From NCBI GenBank assembly GCA_016708345.1, contig JADJFX010000035.1:1-64000 (forward strand): a stretch of 64,000 nucleotides of DNA, in the 5' to 3' direction. The DNA comes from Candidatus Rhodoferax bjergmarkensis (GTDB taxonomy: Bacteria; Pseudomonadota; Gammaproteobacteria; Burkholderiales; Burkholderiaceae_C). This document shows positions 8,856 to 16,694 of the stretch, one piece after another. The translations under genes and the position numbers were made by a program. Numbering within the stretch: position 1 is the first letter of the stretch; every line of letters starts with the position of its first letter. Under the pieces are notes generated by a model. The model did no database searches and was not told the origin of the DNA. It saw only the letters and a program-made list of their open reading frames with translations.

Positions 8856-9614
8856 ATGGACATCGCAGGCAAAGTATTCATCGTCACCGGCGGCGCATCG
8901 GGTTTGGGCGAAGGCACGGCGCGCATGCTGGCGGCCAAAGGTGGCAAGGTGGTCATTGCCGACATGCAGGTTGAAAAAGGCGAAGCCATTGCCAAGGAAA
9001 TCGGCGGTGCCTTTGTCAAATGCGACGTCAGCAGCGAAGCCGATGGCCAGGCTGTGGTGGCCAAGGCGGTTTCCCTGGGCAAGCTCATGGGGCTGGTCAA
9101 CTGCGCAGGCATTGCCCCGGCGGAAAAAACCGTGGGCAAAAACGGCGCGCATGCTTTAGGCGTGTTCAGCAAATGCATCACCGTCAATCTGGTCGGCAGC
9201 TTCAACATGATTCGCCTGGCGGCCGACGCCATGGGCAAAAACGAGCCTGAAGCCACTGGCGAGCGCGGCGTGCTGATCTCCACCGCCTCGGTGGCCGCTT
9301 ATGACGGCCAGATTGGCCAGGCCGCCTACAGCGCCTCCAAGGGCGGCATCGTCGGCATGACACTGCCCATTGCGCGCGATCTGGCACGCAGCTGCATCCG
9401 CAACATGACCATCGCCCCCGGCATTTTCGGCACCCCCATGATGTTTGGCATGTCCAAGGAAGTGCAAGACTCGCTGGCTGCCGCCGTGCCCTTCCCCTCG
9501 CGCCTGGGTACGCCGCAGGACTATGCCAAGCTGGCGCTGCATATTTTTGAGAACGACATGCTCAATGGCGAGGTGATCCGCCTGGACGGCGCGATCCGGC
9601 TGGCACCACGATAG
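8856..9614 (+). CDS. Short-chain dehydrogenase, 3-hydroxyacyl-CoA dehydrogenase type II-like
   Basis: This is a 252-residue classical SDR. It has the NAD-binding TGGASGLGEG motif near residue 12, CDVSS, VNCAGIAPAEK, the catalytic serine region STASVAAYDGQIGQ, Y-x3-K as YSASK, and a tail GEVIRLDGAIRLAPR. The pattern and the APGIFGTPMM stretch resemble HSD17B10/2-methyl-3-hydroxybutyryl-CoA dehydrogenase, which oxidises 3-hydroxyacyl-CoA esters in isoleucine and fatty-acid breakdown using NAD+. The ATG at 8856 has a GGAG ribosome-binding site 7 bases upstream. The gene stands alone after mutL and has its own palindromic operator at 8812-8833, which fits control by an acyl-CoA-responsive regulator. 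Confidence 0.85.
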   Translation: MDIAGKVFIVTGGASGLGEGTARMLAAKGGKVVIADMQVEKGEAIAKEIGGAFVKCDVSSEADGQAVVAKAVSLGKLMGLVNCAGIAPAEKTVGKNGAHALGVFSKCITVNLVGSFNMIRLAADAMGKNEPEATGERGVLISTASVAAYDGQIGQAAYSASKGGIVGMTLPIARDLARSCIRNMTIAPGIFGTPMMFGMSKEVQDSLAAAVPFPSRLGTPQDYAKLALHIFENDMLNGEVIRLDGAIRLAPR

Positions 9615-9750
9615 ATTCCTGTGCGAGTCAAATTACCTGAGTTCGAGTGATGGCGAGCCGCGTCCAACGTGCCACAGCTTTTGGATCGCCCACCGGGAAC
9701 CTTGCAGACGGATTCAAATACGTCTGCACATTCGTTTGGCAATCCGACAA

Positions 9751-9815
9751 ATGCTATTAATAACATAGCTGCTTGCGCACGTTCTGTATGCGCTAGGGGC
9801 CGATTTGACTTGAAA
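9751..9815 (+). repeat. Dispersed palindromic repeat (intergenic)
   Basis: ATGCTATTAATAACATAGCT, GCTTGCGCACGTTCTGTATG, CGCTAGGGGCCGATTTGACT. It is a good full-length copy: TAGCTGCTTGCGC, about ten variable bases, TGCGCTA, then GGCC and T/A-rich sequence. Confidence 0.8.
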
Positions 9816-9861
9816 AGCCTTAATCTGAAGCTCCTCCTAAACTCCCTCGTTTTTGGCAAAT

Positions 9862-10009
9862 AAGGGATGCAGAAATTGCAAATGTACCGTTTATGGCGAG
9901 TGCTGGCGGGATGCAGTGCTAGGCGCAAGACGCGAAGTTTAGCCAGCTACGACGCAATGAACCCGCCAGTGCCGCCTGAAATGGGATATTTGTAATTTCT
10001 GCATCCCTA
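9862..10009. mobile_element. MITE-like palindromic element A
   Basis: The left end TAGGGATGCAGAAATTGCAA and the right end, read on the other strand, TAGGGATGCAGAAATTACAA are 22-base terminal inverted repeats with one mismatch. The inner arms also pair (GTGCTGGCGGG with CCCGCCAGTGCC), so the 148-base element can fold into one long hairpin. The centre holds GCTAGGCGCAAGACGCG and TAGCCAGCTAC. Element B at 60918-61076 has the same architecture and core. It has no coding capacity. Confidence 0.7.
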
Positions 10010-10060
10010 ACCCTTTGAACCTCAGTGGCGATGTGTTGCAACCTTTAGAGAAAACCTGTG

Positions 10061-10462
10061 ATGGAACATCTTCGCATTGACAAATGGCTGTGGGCCGCGC
10101 GCTTTTACAAAACCCGCTCGCTGGCGAGTGACGAGATCGTCAAGGGACGGGTGCAAGTCAACGCACAGCTCGCCAAGCCCTCCAAAGAAGTGAAAGTGGG
10201 CGATACCGTGGTGCTGCGCCAAGGCCCGGTCAGCCGAACCCTCACCGTGCAGGGCATCAGCGCCCAGCGCGGCCCGGCCCCGGTGGCGCAGCAGCTGTAC
10301 ACCGAGACCCCCGAGAGCATTGCAGCACGGGAGCAAGCCGCCGAGCAGCGCCGCCTGGGCAGCGAACCGGCCCAAACCATCGAAAACGGCCGCCCCACCA
10401 AACGCAACCGGCGCAACATCGAAAAAGCGTGGGATGAGCGCTGGAGTGCGTCGATCGACTGA
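10061..10462 (+). CDS. S4-domain RNA-binding protein (Hsp15/HslR-like)
   Basis: This 133-residue protein opens with an S4 domain: LRIDKWLWAARFYKTRSLAS, then VKGRVQVNAQLAKPSKEVKV and GDTVVLRQGP. The tail is basic and ends in GRPTKRNRRNIEKAWDERW, the pattern seen in Hsp15. Hsp15 binds free 50S subunits carrying nascent chains after heat shock. A GTG at 10058 directly precedes the ATG at 10061; ATG is preferred. It follows palindromic element A by about 50 bases and stands alone. Confidence 0.85.
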   Translation: MEHLRIDKWLWAARFYKTRSLASDEIVKGRVQVNAQLAKPSKEVKVGDTVVLRQGPVSRTLTVQGISAQRGPAPVAQQLYTETPESIAAREQAAEQRRLGSEPAQTIENGRPTKRNRRNIEKAWDERWSASID

Positions 10463-10475
10463 GCCCCGGTTGGCC

Positions 10476-10663
10476 AGAGGGTGGGCGGCCCTTAAATCCG
10501 CCAAGAGGTGGCACTACTCTGTGGACAAAATCGGCTTCGCGGCTGATTTGGTGGACTCGGGTACCTTGGGCGCAATGAACCGGTGCACCTGATTGGCGTG
10601 GAGTTCAGCCGCTCCAGCCGCAACATTGTGGGGTTTGAGGTGGAGACGCTGTGGGGTGCCTGA
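10476..10663 (+). pseudogene. Short decayed coding remnant, unidentified
   Basis: One frame reads RWHYSVDKIGFAADLVDSGT to a stop near 10591. The next frame continues as RNEPVHLIGVEFSRSSRNIV, then GFEVETLWGA and a stop at 10663. The two pieces look like the C-terminal end of one protein split by a frameshift. The family was not recognised. Confidence 0.35.
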
Positions 10664-10680
10664 TAGATGACGAATTCGCT

Positions 10681-10738
10681 ACGCTTTTTATAGCTGCTCG
10701 CGCTTGTTCTACGTGCGGTAGCGCTGAAAAACACAATC
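10681..10738 (+). repeat. Dispersed palindromic repeat (intergenic)
   Basis: TTTTTATAGCTGCTCGCGCT, TGTTCTACGTGCGGTAGCGC, followed by an A-rich end. It has the usual left half and a diverged right half, and sits just beyond the end of the HD-GYP gene. Confidence 0.7.
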
Positions 10739-10746
10739 AAACCGCC

Positions 10747-11973
10747 CTACTCTACCGCCAGCGCATAACATGCATCAAGCTGCGCATGCAGCAGGGAAAC
10801 CATGTTGGCATCAATGCGCCCCTGCGCGCACATTTCGTCCATGCGCCCCATGACTTCGGCTTTGCCCATGTGCCCCCGGTAGGGGCGCTCTTGAGATAGC
10901 GCCTGAAAAATGTCGGCTACCGCAATCATGCGCGCCTCGGGTGGAATTTCTTTGGCGTGAGTGTGAAACGGATAACCGGTGCCAAGCAAATTTTCATGGT
11001 GCATGGCAGCCCAGTCGGCAATCGATGGGTCCGGGAATATTTTCTTGAGAATTTGCCCGGTGTCATAACTGTGGCGCATGACATGGGCCCGCTCCTGGCG
11101 CGTCAATGGGCCGGGCTTGTCGATGATGTCCTCAGGCACGCGCAGTTTGCCAATGTCATGCAACAAACCGGCAATCTCGATCTTGTCGAGTTCCTCGCCG
11201 CGAAAACCCGACACCTGTGCCAGATGGCGTGCAATGCGCGCCACCCGGGTGGAATGCTCCAGCGTGTAGGAACTTTTGGCGTCCACGGTGTGGGCAAACA
11301 CGCCCGCAATGGCCACCGCATCAGCCGTGCCCAACTCAACCGGCTGACCGATGCGCAAGTGGTCTTCGATCTCACCCTCAATGTAGGCCGGGTCCATCGC
11401 CAGCCAGAACGCCTCGCGGCTGGCGGCACGGCGAAAGGCCTCAATCAGTTGCGGCGAGAACAAGGTGCCGCCTAGCGCGGAAATGCGGTCAACGATTTCG
11501 GGGTATTCCCAAAGAATTTCGTTTTTGAGCGTTGCGGCAATGAAATACGGTGCGAGCAAAACATCGCATCGATCGGCCAGAAATATGAGGTTGGTTTCAA
11601 GCCGGAGCTCATCGCTCAGGGCTTCATGCAGCAACGCTTCCCAACGTGTGTGGTGCCAGCGCACCAGAGGCGCAAAATGCGCCAGCGGTGGGCAAGCTGC
11701 GAGGTACTCGGCACCCCGCAGGCTGTGCTCTTGCGCTCCGTCCCATTCCAGGGTGGTGGTGATGTTGCGGTGCTCCAGGGTGCGAGAAACGCCACAGTCG
11801 TGCAGCATGCCGCAATACAGCATCTTGTCGCAGCGAGCCTGTGGCCAGTTCATCTCCCGGGCGATGGAAACAGCCATCAAGGCCACACGTTTGCCGTGAT
11901 GAAATTCGTCAGTCCCGACAAAATCAAGCGCGTTGGTCAGCGAGATGATGGTGCGTTGCAGATTGATTTTCAT
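10747..11973 (-). CDS. HD-GYP domain protein (probable cyclic-di-GMP phosphodiesterase)
   Basis: This 408-residue protein has two HD-type halves. The N-terminal half carries HHGKRVALMAVSIAREM and MLHDCGVS. The C-terminal half is a full HD-GYP: LEHSTRVARIARHLA, LLHDIGKLRVPEDIIDKPGP, LTRQERAHVMRHSYDTGQIL, MHHENLLGTGYPF, and RMIAVADIFQALSQERPYRG. The HDIGK metal ligands and HHE...GYP signature are intact, so hydrolysis of cyclic-di-GMP is likely; the N-terminal half may be regulatory or a second, degenerate domain. No membrane segment or receiver domain is visible, so it is probably cytosolic. It is monocistronic and ends next to a dispersed-repeat copy. Confidence 0.85.
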   Translation of the reverse strand: MKINLQRTIISLTNALDFVGTDEFHHGKRVALMAVSIAREMNWPQARCDKMLYCGMLHDCGVSRTLEHRNITTTLEWDGAQEHSLRGAEYLAACPPLAHFAPLVRWHHTRWEALLHEALSDELRLETNLIFLADRCDVLLAPYFIAATLKNEILWEYPEIVDRISALGGTLFSPQLIEAFRRAASREAFWLAMDPAYIEGEIEDHLRIGQPVELGTADAVAIAGVFAHTVDAKSSYTLEHSTRVARIARHLAQVSGFRGEELDKIEIAGLLHDIGKLRVPEDIIDKPGPLTRQERAHVMRHSYDTGQILKKIFPDPSIADWAAMHHENLLGTGYPFHTHAKEIPPEARMIAVADIFQALSQERPYRGHMGKAEVMGRMDEMCAQGRIDANMVSLLHAQLDACYALAVE

Positions 11974-12010
11974 GCCAGCTCCAAAGCGTCAAACGGGCAG
12001 CTCAATCCGT

Positions 12011-12083
12011 CAAAATACTATCATTTTTATAGCTGCTTGCGCTTATGCTACATGCGCAATCGGCCAATTTTATTCAAATCTAA
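12011..12083 (+). repeat. Dispersed palindromic repeat (intergenic)
   Basis: AAATACTATCATTTTTATAG, CTGCTTGCGCTTATGCTACA, TGCGCAATCGGCCAATTTTA. One of the best full-length copies, lying between the HD-GYP start and the protease terminator. Confidence 0.85.
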
Positions 12084-12133
12084 GGAGGCTTGCTTTCAGG
12101 TAGCTATCAGGTAGCCTTTGGGGCCAGCGGCGC

Positions 12134-12166
12134 AAAAAAATGATGGCCCGCGGTTGCCGGGCCATC
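12134..12166 (-). terminator. Rho-independent terminator of the metalloprotease gene
   Basis: On the minus strand GATGGCCCG and CGGGCCATC form a 9-bp stem with a short loop, followed by ATTTTTTT. It lies just after the stop of the M6-type protease. Confidence 0.85.
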
Positions 12167-12180
12167 CAACAACATTTACG

Positions 12181-14985
12181 TCAATTCACAAGCTCAATTT
12201 TCCACTGCTGGTTGCCGGCACCTGTATAAGACCACTGATGCACATTGGCACCCACTGCGGTGGAGACCCCGGAAACATCCAGGTACTTGCCGCTGAACTG
12301 GGCCTTCAAGAAATAATAGCCATCTCCTGCGCCCTGAAGCAGCCATCTCTGATTGCCGGCTCCGGTGTAGGTCCACTGGTGCACATTGGCACCATCCGCA
12401 CTGGAGACGCCTGCAACATCCAGATACTTGCCGCTGCTTTGCGATTTCAGGAAATAGGAGCCGTCCCCAGCACTTACAAATTGCCACTTCTGATGGCTCG
12501 CGCCCGTGTAGGATCCTTGATTGATATTGCCTCCATCTGAGGTAGAGCCTGCAGCGACAGTCAGTACCAGCCCACTGTGCCGCGCGCGCAGAACGTAAGA
12601 CAAAATAGCAGGCGCAGCTTTGTAGTAACCTGCTTTCGCAACATTGGGCGTGGGGTCACCAAAGTTTGCATTGTTGAAGGTGATCGTGCCGGTGACGCCA
12701 TACTTGTAGCTGTAAGTGCCGTTGGCTCCATAGGCCACATCAACCTTGGAATTAAACGTGCAGGAGCCCCCCTCGCTTGCACACCACGTGTAACCAGCCG
12801 GCCCCCCCGTTCCACCCGTCGATTTGTAAGTGGCTGTGACCGTGGCAGCACTTGTGCCGATTTTCAAGGTGGTCGTTGATGCGGCTGCGTTGGTGATGAC
12901 CGGGTTGCCGGAGTTCACCACCCAACGGTCAAATACCTTACCCGCTGATGGTGTGTCGGCTGTGATGGTGACTGCATTGCCGGCTGGGTAACTGCCGTCG
13001 CCATTGCCGTTGTTGACGCTCAAGGCATAAGTCGTGGTGACTTTGGAGACCACGACTGTCGCAGTGGCGAATTTGCTGGTGTTGGCCACGCTGGTGGCCC
13101 TGACGGTGTAGGTTCCGGCGGTGGCGGGCGCAGTGTAAAGGCCGCTGCTACTGACTGTGCCACCCGTGGTGCTCCAGGTCACTGCTGTGTTAGTGGTGCC
13201 AGTAACGGAGGCTGAAAACTGCTTGGTGGTACCGGTATTGATGTTGGCCGACGAGGGGGAGACTGTGACTGTGACAGCGACCACGGGTGCGCCCACCATC
13301 AAGCTCATGGTATTGCCTTTCGCCGAGAAGCTTGAAAGCTTCAAGCCTGAATAGGCACCGCTCCACCAATGGGCATTGTTGTCGTAAGGACCGGTATCCG
13401 AGGTATCACTGAATTGACTCGATATACCACCACCGTAATACAGCGTATTCACATTTCCTGAGCCAGTGTTGCGCTCGAAATTGCGCTGGTTGTCAGCCTG
13501 GATCAAAGCCACTTCATAGTTGTTGTGGGTGGTTTGATGGCCATAGTTCTGATAGTTGTGGTTGCCCTGCTCATCGACGTGCCACACGGCAATGCCGCCT
13601 GTGGGCAAACCTGCATCCCGATCATTTTTATAGCGGTTTTCAATAAGGAAATATTCTTGGCTGTTGCTGGGGTTGTAGTGGATCAGAAAATTGTTCGCCA
13701 GCCGTCCGTTGCTCTCTGCTGTCAAAGATCTTGAGCTGTTGGTCGATGCAGTGATGGTTTCTGCGGTTCCCCAGCCGGCTTTGTGTCGCAGGTAGCCGTT
13801 GGGAGGGCTGGGGTTGGTCCCGAATGAACCCGCATTCATCAAGCAGAAAACACCTGCACCGCCGACGGAGTCGCCGTCATAGTCATAAATATCAGGAAAG
13901 TGGGCCAGCATGTGGCCGTTTTCGTGGGCAAAAGTGCCAAGCTCAAGTCGATCCCCCATGTCGGTAATTTGATAGGCACCCGTCCTTTTGCCGGTTTTGG
14001 CGGAGGTCCAGCTCATGCTGGACGCATGGGGCCACAAGCCCTTGGCCCAGGCATTCACGGTGGGGCCTGCATAGAAGGCATTCAGGGCATCCATGACACC
14101 ATCGCCATCAGCATCAACAGTTCGGAAATCAAAATTATTGGCTTCAAGATAAACCAGTGCTTCAGTGATGAGCTCTCGGGCCCGCGTGCCTTGCGAAATG
14201 CTTTCATCTGTGTAGTAGCTGCGGTTTTTCTTGGCCGTGTAATAGTTGGCAACGTTGTTGGTGTAGTTCAGGCGGCCGTTTGACACTTCGTAAAAGAATT
14301 CGGCTATGGAGCCGTTGTTACCAAACTCGGTGTAGTGCGGTGACATTTGGTTGGCAAAACTGTCAACCTGTGCGCGTGTGATGGTGACATCAGCCGCCCG
14401 ATCCGGGAAGCGGATGAGCAGCGTCAATCCTTTTTTGGTTCCCACGGTGCCGTTGCCTCCGACCGCATTTTGGATTTCACTCGGCGCTGTGCTGGCATTA
14501 ACGGGCAGGTTGGATTCAACCGGCTCTTGGCGAAGAATGATTTGCCCTTTGTCTGTGCGGCGCAGGGTTTCGCGATTAACTTTTTGTACTTTTGAACGGT
14601 GTTCCTTGGGTACTTTCAGACGCTGGGTTCCATGCAGCGCATTCATCGACATCACATTTTGCGCACTGTCGGTGGCAATGATGCCGGTGGACTCCAGCGA
14701 CGTGCCGTCACTGGACAGGCGCGCGTACGACCAGAACTTCGACTTGGGATCTTTGATGATGTGACGGCCATCCGGTGTGGTTTCTTCAGCAAAGAACTCG
14801 TCACCGACCACCCTGACTTGCAGGGTGCTGCCATCTGGCTGCGGGTACTTGACCACTTTATTGACTGGGGCCGCCCAAGAGGCGCTTGAACCCAAAAACA
14901 GCACGAAAACACTCAGAGCAAAAAAAGCTCTGAACGAGGCTGCAGCGGTGGTCAGCAAGCTGGCCAATATTTTTGAAATAAACAT
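12181..14985 (-). CDS. Secreted M6-family metalloprotease with Ig-like, InlB-like and ricin-type domains
   Basis: This 934-residue exported protein starts at the ATG at 14985, preceded by GGGGA; a longer frame lacks a signal peptide at its end. The signal peptide ends at ...FLGSSASWA. The catalytic domain has the zinc motif HENGHMLAHFPDIYD near residue 355, typical of M6/immune-inhibitor-A enzymes. Then come a bacterial Ig-like domain (VTVSPSSANINTGTTKQFSA), a B-repeat-like module (YALSVNNGNGDGSYPAGNAV), a Cys-containing module (WCASEGGSCTF), and three ricin-B/CBM13-type repeats ending in NQxW (HQKWQF, NQRWLL, NQQWKI). It probably degrades extracellular protein, with the lectin part binding glycans. 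Divergent from xdhA; a terminator follows. Confidence 0.85.
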   Translation of the reverse strand: MFISKILASLLTTAAASFRAFFALSVFVLFLGSSASWAAPVNKVVKYPQPDGSTLQVRVVGDEFFAEETTPDGRHIIKDPKSKFWSYARLSSDGTSLESTGIIATDSAQNVMSMNALHGTQRLKVPKEHRSKVQKVNRETLRRTDKGQIILRQEPVESNLPVNASTAPSEIQNAVGGNGTVGTKKGLTLLIRFPDRAADVTITRAQVDSFANQMSPHYTEFGNNGSIAEFFYEVSNGRLNYTNNVANYYTAKKNRSYYTDESISQGTRARELITEALVYLEANNFDFRTVDADGDGVMDALNAFYAGPTVNAWAKGLWPHASSMSWTSAKTGKRTGAYQITDMGDRLELGTFAHENGHMLAHFPDIYDYDGDSVGGAGVFCLMNAGSFGTNPSPPNGYLRHKAGWGTAETITASTNSSRSLTAESNGRLANNFLIHYNPSNSQEYFLIENRYKNDRDAGLPTGGIAVWHVDEQGNHNYQNYGHQTTHNNYEVALIQADNQRNFERNTGSGNVNTLYYGGGISSQFSDTSDTGPYDNNAHWWSGAYSGLKLSSFSAKGNTMSLMVGAPVVAVTVTVSPSSANINTGTTKQFSASVTGTTNTAVTWSTTGGTVSSSGLYTAPATAGTYTVRATSVANTSKFATATVVVSKVTTTYALSVNNGNGDGSYPAGNAVTITADTPSAGKVFDRWVVNSGNPVITNAAASTTTLKIGTSAATVTATYKSTGGTGGPAGYTWCASEGGSCTFNSKVDVAYGANGTYSYKYGVTGTITFNNANFGDPTPNVAKAGYYKAAPAILSYVLRARHSGLVLTVAAGSTSDGGNINQGSYTGASHQKWQFVSAGDGSYFLKSQSSGKYLDVAGVSSADGANVHQWTYTGAGNQRWLLQGAGDGYYFLKAQFSGKYLDVSGVSTAVGANVHQWSYTGAGNQQWKIELVN

Positions 14986-15203
14986 ATGAGTGTCCCCTTT
15001 TAATTCAACTTTTTTCATGGGTGCAATAAACAGTACGGCAATGCAGCAGTGCCATTCATTACACCTTTGAGAGGCACCTAATGTACTTAAATGAAAAAAA
15101 ATTACGCATGAACTTTCTGATGATTTTTCATTTTTTTTCGGTCCCGTAGTAACCACATCAGTGGTCATCTCCTGGCGTGGGTGACGATGATGCTTAAACA
15201 GAT
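14986..15203. promoter_or_regulatory. Divergent promoter region between protease and xdhA
   Basis: This 218-base A/T-rich gap separates two divergently transcribed genes and must hold both promoters. It includes runs such as GAAAAAAAATTACGCATGAA. I found no specific operator. Confidence 0.4.
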
Positions 15204-16694
15204 ATGCTCGCTGCCATGAACACCCCAAGCCTTCAATTTATCCGGCTCGGCGAGATTGTGACCTTGCCCGCTTTACCGCCCACCCGCACCCTGCTGCAGG
15301 TGCTGCGCGAAGACCTGAACAGCACCGACACCAAGGAGGGCTGCAATGAAGGTGATTGCGGTGCCTGCACTGTTGTGCTGGGTGAGCTTGATGGCGAGCA
15401 CATTCGCTACCGAGCGGTCAACAGCTGCATTCGACTGGCGCATTCGGTCCACGGCATGGCTTTGTGGACGGCGCAGGACCTGCCTGGCTTTGACGGCACG
15501 CTGCATCCGGCCCAGCAAGCCATGGTGCAATGTCACGCCAGCCAGTGCGGGTTTTGCACGCCGGGCTTTGTCATGAGCCTGTTTGGGCTGTACCAGAACC
15601 ACGTGGCCCACGGCCAGACGGTCACGCGCGAGCTGGCGCAAGAGGCGCTGTCCGGCAACCTGTGCCGCTGCACCGGCTACCGGCCCATTCTGGACGCAGC
15701 CCAGAAGATGGCTGAACTGCCGTCTGTGGCGGTGAACGAGTCTGATTTGCTACAAAATTTGAAGCATCTTGCGCACAGTGGACGTGCGCAAACGGCTGAT
15801 TCTTCATATATTTCCCCGCCAACTCTGCGTGAATTGCTGGCCGCACGAGCCGCCCACCCCGAAGCGCAGCTTGTGGCCGGTTGCACGGACGTGGGGCTGT
15901 GGGTGACCAAGCAACACCGGCAGTTTGCCAGGGTGCTTGATGTCAGCCGCGTACGCGAACTCAGGTGCATTGAGCATGAACCGCAATATCTGGCGATAGG
16001 TGCAGCTGTCACTTTGAGCGATGCCTTTGCCGCCCTGGTGCAAGATCGCCCTCAACTGCAAGCCTTTGCCAGCCGTTTTGCCGGCTTGCCGGTGCGCAAC
16101 TCGGGCACGCTGGGCGGCAATGTGGCCAATGGTTCGCCGATTGGTGACTCGATGCCGCTGCTGATTGCCTTGGGTGCCCATGTGGTGCTGATGAGCCAGC
16201 GCAACGGACAAACGCACCATCGCGAAATGGCGCTTGAGGCGCTGTACACCGGCTATCGCCAAACCGTGCTGCAAGCCGACGAGGTACTGGCCTGGATCAA
16301 AGTGCCCAAGCCCGGGCCGGGCGAATTGTGCCGGGTTTACAAGATCTCCAAACGTTTTGAAGACGACATCTCGGCCGTGTGTCTGGCCATCAAGCTGCAG
16401 CTGGAGAACACAATGGTCGTGCAAGCCTCGATCGGCGTGGGTGGTGTGGCCGCTACCCCCGTGCGGGCCAGCCGGACCGAAGCCGCCCTGCGTGGCCAGG
16501 CCTGGACGCAGGACACCGTGCAGTCCGCCATCCACGTGCTGCGCAGCGAGTTTTCCCCCCTGTCCGACCTGCGCGCCAGCGCCGACTACCGCAAGCAGGT
16601 GCTGGGCAATCTGCTGCAGCGCTTCTGGCTGGAAAGCCAGGGCCAGCGCCACATCAATCTGGAATCCTTCACTTGTGAAGGAGAAAGCCTGTGA
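15204..16694 (+). CDS. xdhA: Xanthine dehydrogenase small subunit (2Fe-2S and FAD)
   Basis: XdhA passes electrons from the molybdenum subunit through two [2Fe-2S] clusters to FAD and NAD+ during oxidation of hypoxanthine and xanthine. The N-terminal ferredoxin domain has CNEGDCGACTVV, the second cluster domain QCGFCTPG and NLCRCTGYRPI, and the FAD domain LVAGCTDVGLWV and GNVANGSPIGDSMP. The length (496) is normal. An ATG at 15216 is an alternative start. The linker between the cluster and FAD domains (residues about 182-203) is made by a copy of the dispersed palindromic repeat. xdhB overlaps its stop codon, so the two are co-translated. Confidence 0.93.
   Translation: MLAAMNTPSLQFIRLGEIVTLPALPPTRTLLQVLREDLNSTDTKEGCNEGDCGACTVVLGELDGEHIRYRAVNSCIRLAHSVHGMALWTAQDLPGFDGTLHPAQQAMVQCHASQCGFCTPGFVMSLFGLYQNHVAHGQTVTRELAQEALSGNLCRCTGYRPILDAAQKMAELPSVAVNESDLLQNLKHLAHSGRAQTADSSYISPPTLRELLAARAAHPEAQLVAGCTDVGLWVTKQHRQFARVLDVSRVRELRCIEHEPQYLAIGAAVTLSDAFAALVQDRPQLQAFASRFAGLPVRNSGTLGGNVANGSPIGDSMPLLIALGAHVVLMSQRNGQTHHREMALEALYTGYRQTVLQADEVLAWIKVPKPGPGELCRVYKISKRFEDDISAVCLAIKLQLENTMVVQASIGVGGVAATPVRASRTEAALRGQAWTQDTVQSAIHVLRSEFSPLSDLRASADYRKQVLGNLLQRFWLESQGQRHINLESFTCEGESL
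15747..15811 (+). repeat. Dispersed palindromic repeat inside xdhA
   Basis: TTGCTACAAAATTTGAAGCA, TCTTGCGCACAGTGGACGTG, CGCAAACGGCTGATTCTTCA. It is closely similar to the copy in xdhB. It is read in frame as LLQNLKHLAHSGRAQTADSS, the linker between the 2Fe-2S and FAD domains. Confidence 0.8.

Larger units (their letters stand above)
9615..10060. other. Repeat-rich intergenic region
   Basis: No convincing gene lies in these 446 bases. They hold a hairpin with 8-base arms TGCAGACG/CGTCTGCA (about 9703-9728), a dispersed-repeat copy (9751-9815) and a 148-base palindromic element (9862-10009). Confidence 0.7.
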
